Under the pieces are notes generated by a model, which did not search any database, was not told the DNA's origin, and was given only the letters and a program-made list of their open reading frames with translations. A stretch of 64,000 bases of DNA from Sphingomonas sp. PP-CE-3G-477 (lineage in GTDB: Bacteria > Pseudomonadota > Alphaproteobacteria > Sphingomonadales > Sphingomonadaceae), in contig NZ_QAOF01000003.1 of the NCBI RefSeq assembly GCF_003050745.1, positions 310,001 through 374,000 of the forward strand. Reading direction: 5' to 3'. The translations under genes were made by a program, and so were the position numbers. Positions 59,253 through 64,000 of the stretch are shown here, piece by piece. The number at the start of each line of letters is the position of its first letter. Position 1 is the stretch's first letter.

Positions 59253-61646
59253 ATGACGTCGCCGATGGCATCGCTCGCTCTACCCACCCCCGCCCGCAAC
59301 GCGGCATTCGTCGCCATAGCCTCGGGCGTCGCCGCCGCGGCGATCGTGCTCCTGCTCGTCGGCAGCTGGATCGCCGCCGCCGGTTTCTTCGCCGCCGCCA
59401 TCATCGTCATCGGCGCGCTGACCGCCTGGCGCCTGCTCAATCCCGTCGCCAAGGATGCGCCGCGCCCGGTAGACTGGGACCTCACGCGCACCGTCGCCCA
59501 AGCCGGCACCGACGCGCTCGCGATCACCGACCGAGCCGGGCGGCTAGTCTGCGCGAACGACGCCTACGAAGCGCTGTTCGAAGGCTTCCCGACGCCCCCC
59601 GGCCTCCCGCTCGACGAAGCCGGCAACACTGCACTCGCCGACGCCGGCCGTTCCGCGTGGCGCGACGGCACCGCGCAGGTCGACCGCCTCAATGCTCGCA
59701 ACGTCTGCCTGTCCGCGCAGATCGCGCGCGCCGGCGACGACGCCGACATGCTCGTCTGGCGCTTCGTCACCGCGCAAGAGCACGACCTCGCCGAGACGCT
59801 CGCCGCGCTGCTGACGGGCCCGACCGGAGACCGGCTCGGCGGCAGCGGCATCATGGCCGCGTTGCTCTCCCCCGACGGCCGCGTCCGCACCGCCAACCGT
59901 GTCCTCCGCGCGCGGGCGTGCGGCGACGAATACGACTCGATCGAAGGCCGCGATTTCGCCCGCTTCCTCATTACCGACAGCCGCGGTCTCGTCCGGTTCG
60001 AACGCGAAGGCCTCGAAGGCACGCCGCTCCGCGTCCTCCAGATCCCGTTCCTCGACGGCGACGACGCGCCCGTGCTGGTCGCCTTGCTCGACGATGAGGA
60101 GAACGCCCCCGCGCTCGGCGCAAGCGCCTCCGCGCACGTCCGCAGCCTAGTGAGCATGATGCCGTTCGGCATGGCACTCGTCGATCGCGACGGTCGCTTC
60201 CTGCAGATGAACGACTCGTTCCTGCGCGCCGCCGGCGTCAATTCGGTCGTACCGCCGCTCTATCCGGGCGATCTCGTCGTCCGCGAGGACAAGGCCGCGG
60301 TCGCCGACGCGATCCGCAAGTTCGCGAACGGCGCGACGCACTCCGCCGACATGGCCGTCCGCCTCAAGGATCACCCGGACGAGCCGGTCGCGCTGACGAT
60401 CGCCGGCGCGCGCGGGCTCGGCGACGCCGCCGTGCTGCTCAGCCTCAAGGACAATAGCGAGGAAAGCCGCCTCAAGCGCGAGGTCGCGCAGGCCACCAAG
60501 ATGCAGGCGGTCGGCCAGCTCGCCGGCGGCGTCGCGCATGATTTCAACAACATCCTGACCGCGATCATCGGCCACTGCGACCTGATGCTGATGCGCCATT
60601 CGCCCGGCGACAGCGATTACGACGACATCCAGCAGGTCCGCACCAACTCGAACCGCGCCGCCAGCCTGACCCGCCAGCTGCTCGCCTTCTCGCGCCAGCA
60701 GACGCTCCGCCCGCAGATCCTCCAGCTCCCCGACGTCGTGTCGGAGGTGTCCAACCTGCTGAAGCGGCTGATGGGCGAGAACGTCCGCCTCGACATGACG
60801 CACGGCCGCAATCTCGGCCCCGTCCGCGCCGATCCGGGTCAGCTCGAGCAAGTCGTCGTCAATCTCGCGGTCAACGCGCGCGACGCGATCGTCTCGGCGA
60901 ACGCACGCGGCGGCGGCGTGCTGACGATCACGACGCGTGCCGTTCCCGCATCCGAAGTGCGCGAGATGGCGTCCGACATCCTGCCCGTCGCCGACTACAC
61001 CGCGCTGATCGTCCAGGACACGGGCACCGGTATCCCGCCCGACGTGCTCCCCAAGATCTTCGAGCCGTTCTTCACCACCAAGGAATTCGGCAAGGGCACC
61101 GGGCTCGGCCTCTCGACCGTCTACGGCATCGTCAAGCAGTCCGGCGGCTACATCTTTGCCGACAGCAAGCCGGGGCAGGGCGCGACCTTCTCGATGTATC
61201 TGCCCGTCCATTCGGCGCCCGCCGCGACTCGCCCCGTGGTGATCAAGCCGGCGCCGAAGCCGGTCGACCTGTGGGGCACCGGCACGATCCTGCTGGTCGA
61301 GGACGAGGACATGGTCCGCGCCGTCGCCGAGCGCGCGCTCACGCGGCAGGGCTACACGGTATTGACCGCGGAAAACGGCGAGATCGCGCTGGAAGTGCTG
61401 GAGAAACACGGCCGCCCAGACCTACTGATCAGCGACGTCGTCATGCCGCAGATGGATGGCCCGACGATGGTGCGGCATGCGCGCGAGAAATTCCCCGACC
61501 TGCCGATCCTGTTCATGTCGGGCTATGCCGAGGAGCAGCTGCGCAAGTCGATCGATCTCGACAACGTCGCGTTCCTGCCGAAACCCTTCTCGGTCCAGGA
61601 ACTCGCCGAAGCGGCTCGAGACGTGCTGGCGACGCGCCGAGCCTAA
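59253..61646 (+). CDS. cckA: Cell-cycle hybrid histidine kinase CckA
   Basis: 797 residues. Two membrane spans (about 15-35 and 40-60), then PAS-like domains (LAITDRAGRLVCANDAYEAL; LVSMMPFGMALVDRDGRFLQ). The HisKA phosphoacceptor is H429 in GGVAHDFNNILTAI, with an ATPase domain (NLAVNARDAI, DTGTGIPP, GTGLGLSTVYGI) and a receiver with phosphorylated D728 (LISDVVMPQMDG). The HDFNN box and receiver are diagnostic of CckA, which feeds phosphate through ChpT to CtrA. Confidence 0.94.
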   Translation: MTSPMASLALPTPARNAAFVAIASGVAAAAIVLLLVGSWIAAAGFFAAAIIVIGALTAWRLLNPVAKDAPRPVDWDLTRTVAQAGTDALAITDRAGRLVCANDAYEALFEGFPTPPGLPLDEAGNTALADAGRSAWRDGTAQVDRLNARNVCLSAQIARAGDDADMLVWRFVTAQEHDLAETLAALLTGPTGDRLGGSGIMAALLSPDGRVRTANRVLRARACGDEYDSIEGRDFARFLITDSRGLVRFEREGLEGTPLRVLQIPFLDGDDAPVLVALLDDEENAPALGASASAHVRSLVSMMPFGMALVDRDGRFLQMNDSFLRAAGVNSVVPPLYPGDLVVREDKAAVADAIRKFANGATHSADMAVRLKDHPDEPVALTIAGARGLGDAAVLLSLKDNSEESRLKREVAQATKMQAVGQLAGGVAHDFNNILTAIIGHCDLMLMRHSPGDSDYDDIQQVRTNSNRAASLTRQLLAFSRQQTLRPQILQLPDVVSEVSNLLKRLMGENVRLDMTHGRNLGPVRADPGQLEQVVVNLAVNARDAIVSANARGGGVLTITTRAVPASEVREMASDILPVADYTALIVQDTGTGIPPDVLPKIFEPFFTTKEFGKGTGLGLSTVYGIVKQSGGYIFADSKPGQGATFSMYLPVHSAPAATRPVVIKPAPKPVDLWGTGTILLVEDEDMVRAVAERALTRQGYTVLTAENGEIALEVLEKHGRPDLLISDVVMPQMDGPTMVRHAREKFPDLPILFMSGYAEEQLRKSIDLDNVAFLPKPFSVQELAEAARDVLATRRA

Positions 61647-61705
61647 ACCGGGCTGACCCGAACAAGATGTTGGCAAGTCGTAACAATCCCGACTATGCGC
61701 ATGAC

Positions 61706-62056
61706 ATGACCGCTCCCCAGCAGATTCTGATCGTCGAAGACGAACCGTTGATCGCCATGATGCTCGAGGATTTTCTCGAAGTGCTGGACAAGGGTGTGGC
61801 GGGCTCCGTCGACACCGTCGCCGACGCATTGAAGCGGATCGAAGAGGGCGGCGTCGATGGCGCGATCCTCGACGTGAACCTGCGTGGCGGCGAGAAGAGC
61901 ACCGCGGTCGCCGAGGCGCTGGCAGCCAGGGGCGTCCCGTTCGTCTTCGCCACCGGCGGCGGCGATGACGGCGTAGCGCCAGAATTCCGCGACCGTCCGC
62001 GGTTGCAGAAGCCCTTCACGATGGATGGCGTCGCGAAGGCCCTCGAAGGCCTCTAA
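61706..62056 (+). CDS. Single-domain response regulator
   Basis: 116 residues from the ATG at 61706: receiver domain only. The acidic pocket is EDE at 11-13, the phosphorylation site D56 (GAILDVNLRGG), and K102 in the PRLQKPF segment. Located 59 bases after cckA. Similar solo receivers regulate histidine kinases or act as phosphate sinks; its partner is not shown by the sequence. Confidence 0.9.
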   Translation: MTAPQQILIVEDEPLIAMMLEDFLEVLDKGVAGSVDTVADALKRIEEGGVDGAILDVNLRGGEKSTAVAEALAARGVPFVFATGGGDDGVAPEFRDRPRLQKPFTMDGVAKALEGL

Positions 62057-62174
62057 TTTCCTCTTTCACCAGGAGAGGGAAGGGTCCCGCCGCAAAGCGG
62101 TGGAAAGGGTGAGGCCCAAGCTGCGTAAATATACGTGCGGCAGTCTGACACAGACATTTCGCGCATAAGACGCC

Positions 62175-62281
62175 CCCCCACCCGGCGAAGGCCGGGGTCC
62201 AATTGGGGGACGGCAGTAACGATGGTCGGTCGTCAGTTACCATGGCCTTTCCAATTGGACTCCGGCCTTCGCCAGGGAGGT
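62175..62281. repeat. REPIN-like pair upstream of ilvD
   Basis: Arms CCCCCCACCCGGCGAAGGCC and GGCCTTCGCCAGGGAGG with inner CCAATTGGGG and CCAATTGGAC, the same family as 48341 and 59067. A degenerate single unit related to the valS family lies just before it at about 62060-62114 (GGAGAGGGAAGGGTCCCG, AAAGGGTGAGG). Confidence 0.78.
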
Positions 62282-62383
62282 GACTGGTTTCGGTCTCATC
62301 CGAAACACTGCGCCGCGTCCAGGCGCAAAAATCGACGCAACTCTCTTGCGCAAATACCCCCTCCCGCGACATAGGCGTTCGCC

Positions 62384-64000
62384 ATGACCCGCACATTCGA
62401 TAAATCGCGCCTGCCGAGCCGCCACGTCTCCGTCGGCCCAGAACGCGCCCCGCACCGCAGCTATTACTACGCGATGGGCCTCGACGAGGAGCAGATTGCG
62501 CGCCCGTTCGTCGCGCTCGCGTCCGCCGGCAACAATTCCGCGCCCTGCAACACCACGCTCGACGCGCAGGCTGATGCCGCGCAGGCCGGCGTTATCCAGG
62601 GCGGCGGCATGCCGCGCCGCTTCAACACGATCACCGTCACCGACGGCATCGCGATGGGCCATCAGGGCATGAAGGCCTCGCTGGTGAGCCGCGAAGTCAT
62701 CGCCGACTCGGTCGAACTCTCGGTCCGCGGCCATTGCTACGACGCGCTGGTCGGGTTCGCCGGCTGCGACAAGTCGTTGCCCGGCATGATGATGGCGATG
62801 CTCCGCCTCAACATCCCCTCCGTCTTCGTCTATGGCGGCTCGATCCTGCCCGGTCGCTATCAGGACCGCGACGTCACCGTCGTCGACGTGTTCGAGATCG
62901 TCGGCAAATACGCGGCCGGCGCGTGCCCGCTCTCCGAAGTCCATGCGATCGAGAAGGTCGCCTGTCCCGGCCACGGCGCATGCGGCGGCCAGTACACCGC
63001 GAACACGATGGCATGCGTCGCGGAAGCGATCGGTTTGTCGATCCCGAACAGCAACATGGTGCCCGCACCTTACACCACGCGCGAACAGATCGCCGTGGCG
63101 GCCGGCGCGCAGGTCATGGACTGTCTCGCCGACAACATCCGCCCGCGCGACATCTGCACGCGCGAGGCGTTCATCAACGCCGCCCGCGTCGTCGCCGCGA
63201 CCGGCGGCTCGACCAACGCCGCGCTGCATCTCCCTGCAATGGCGTCCGAAGCCGGTATCGAATTCGACCTTTTCGACGTCGCCGAGATCTTCAAGACAAC
63301 GCCGTACATCGCGGACCTCAAACCCGGTGGTAAGTACGTCGCCAAGGACATGTACGAGGCCGGCGGCGTCTACATGCTGATGAAGACGATGCTCGCAGGC
63401 GGATTCCTCAACGGCGATTGCCTGACGGTGACGGGCAAGTCTCTCGGCGAGAATATCGACCAGGTGACGTGGAACCCCGACCAGAAGGTCATCTACGACA
63501 TCAAGACCCCGCTGACCCCCACCGGCGGCGTCGTGGGCTTACGCGGCAGTCTCGCCCCCGACGGCGCGATCGTGAAGGTCGCGGGCATGCACCGCCTCCA
63601 GTTCTCAGGGCCGGCGCGCGTGTTCGATTGCGAGGAGGACACCTTCGCCGCGGTCGAAAACCGCGAGATCAACGAAGGCGAAGTCATCGTCATCCGCTAC
63701 GAAGGCCCCAAGGGCGGCCCCGGCATGCGCGAGATGCTGTCGACCACCGCCGCGCTCTACGGCCTCGGCATGGGCGAGAGCGTCGCGCTGATCACCGACG
63801 GGCGCTTCTCGGGCGGCACGCGTGGCTTCTGCATCGGCCATGTCGGCCCCGAAGCAGCGGACGGCGGCCCGATCGCACTGGTCGAAAACGGCGACATCAT
63901 CCACATCGACGCCGAAGCCGGCACGATCGACCTCGACGTTCCCGAGGCCGTGATGGCGGAGCGCCGCGCCGCGTGGGTGCCGCGCACCAACGATTACGGC
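62384..64000 (+). CDS. ilvD: Dihydroxy-acid dehydratase, 3' end beyond window
   Basis: 539 residues visible from the ATG at 62384, open to the window edge. It dehydrates dihydroxy acids to 2-keto acids in isoleucine, valine and pantothenate synthesis. Fe-S ligand cysteines are visible in [24 protein letters not shown] and [38 protein letters not shown] is the conserved C-terminal segment. Only about 35-80 residues should be missing. Confidence 0.96.
   Translation, partial: MTRTFDKSRLPSRHVSVGPERAPHRSYYYAMGLDEEQIARPFVALASAGNNSAPCNTTLDAQADAAQAGVIQGGGMPRRFNTITVTDGIAMGHQGMKASLVSREVIADSVELSVRGHCYDALVGFAGCDKSLPGMMMAMLRLNIPSVFVYGGSILPGRYQDRDVTVVDVFEIVGKYAAGACPLSEVHAIEKVACPGHGACGGQYTANTMACVAEAIGLSIPNSNMVPAPYTTREQIAVAAGAQVMDCLADNIRPRDICTREAFINAARVVAATGGSTNAALHLPAMASEAGIEFDLFDVAEIFKTTPYIADLKPGGKYVAKDMYEAGGVYMLMKTMLAGGFLNGDCLTVTGKSLGENIDQVTWNPDQKVIYDIKTPLTPTGGVVGLRGSLAPDGAIVKVAGMHRLQFSGPARVFDCEEDTFAAVENREINEGEVIVIRYEGPKGGPGMREMLSTTAALYGLGMGESVALITDGRFSGGTRGFCIGHVGPEAADGGPIALVENGDIIHIDAEAGTIDLDVPEAVMAERRAAWVPRTNDYG

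Noticed and set aside
60147..61409. 420-codon minus-strand frame
   Set aside because: Antisense shadow of cckA.

Overview
The window looks like the chromosome of an alphaproteobacterium of the Sphingomonas group. It is GC-rich, with tightly packed core genes and sphingomonad-type content: Flp pilins, a long TonB-dependent receptor, a PopZ-like DUF2497 protein, a CckA hybrid kinase and tandem M13 peptidases. A GTTC-N7-GTTC LexA box of the alphaproteobacterial type is present. No rRNA, CRISPR array or insertion sequence was seen. All family names below come from reading the sequence and from memory; no database search was run.

Layout. (1) 1-5.5 kb is core chromosome: aroK (cut by the window edge), a small membrane protein, an exported protein, a XerC/D recombinase, accA, two Flp pilin genes and a MutT Nudix hydrolase. 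(2) 5.70-19.93 kb is an integrated element bounded by a 16-bp repeat of the 3' end of tRNA-Cys. It carries an AT-richer cargo block (AbiJ-like, STM4504/CBY_0614-like and DUF6236-like proteins), a wrecked phage tail module with an inverted tape-measure fragment, SRAP, a TonB receptor, SOS-controlled umuDC and a tyrosine integrase. (3) The intact tRNA-Cys lies at 19910-19983. (4) 19.94-39.13 kb is a second element that used the 5' half of the same tRNA (42-bp direct repeat). It has integrase, an Xis-like protein, an ERF recombinase, a CI-like repressor with matching operators, a Cro-like protein, GapR, RusA, a replication-type protein, an endolysin and a holin-like protein. It also has a Lar-like protein and many small ORFs joined by 4-bp overlaps. 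No terminase, portal, capsid or tail gene is visible in it. (5) 39.3-64 kb is core chromosome again: an AraC regulator, pcm, tolC, popZ-like, valS, a MATE exporter, a NYN/OST-HTH protein, DoxX, greB, slt, dapA, smpB, DUF2062, two M13 peptidases, cckA with a single-domain receiver, and ilvD (cut by the window edge).

How it fits together. One tRNA-Cys gene has been used twice, by different integrases at different ends. The first element restored its 3' end. The second recreated the whole gene on its left but separated it from its native promoter, which now faces a 42-nt half gene at 39.1 kb. Both elements encode a near-identical 76-aa protein resembling only DnaA domain IV, so they probably share ancestry or a replication-control trick. 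The right element has regulation, recombination, replication and lysis genes but no morphogenesis genes. It is therefore either a satellite that uses a helper phage or a prophage that lost its late region.

The core region on the right is studded with inverted pairs of REP-like palindromes (REPIN-like). One pair sits in frame inside valS and adds about 40 residues to an essential enzyme.
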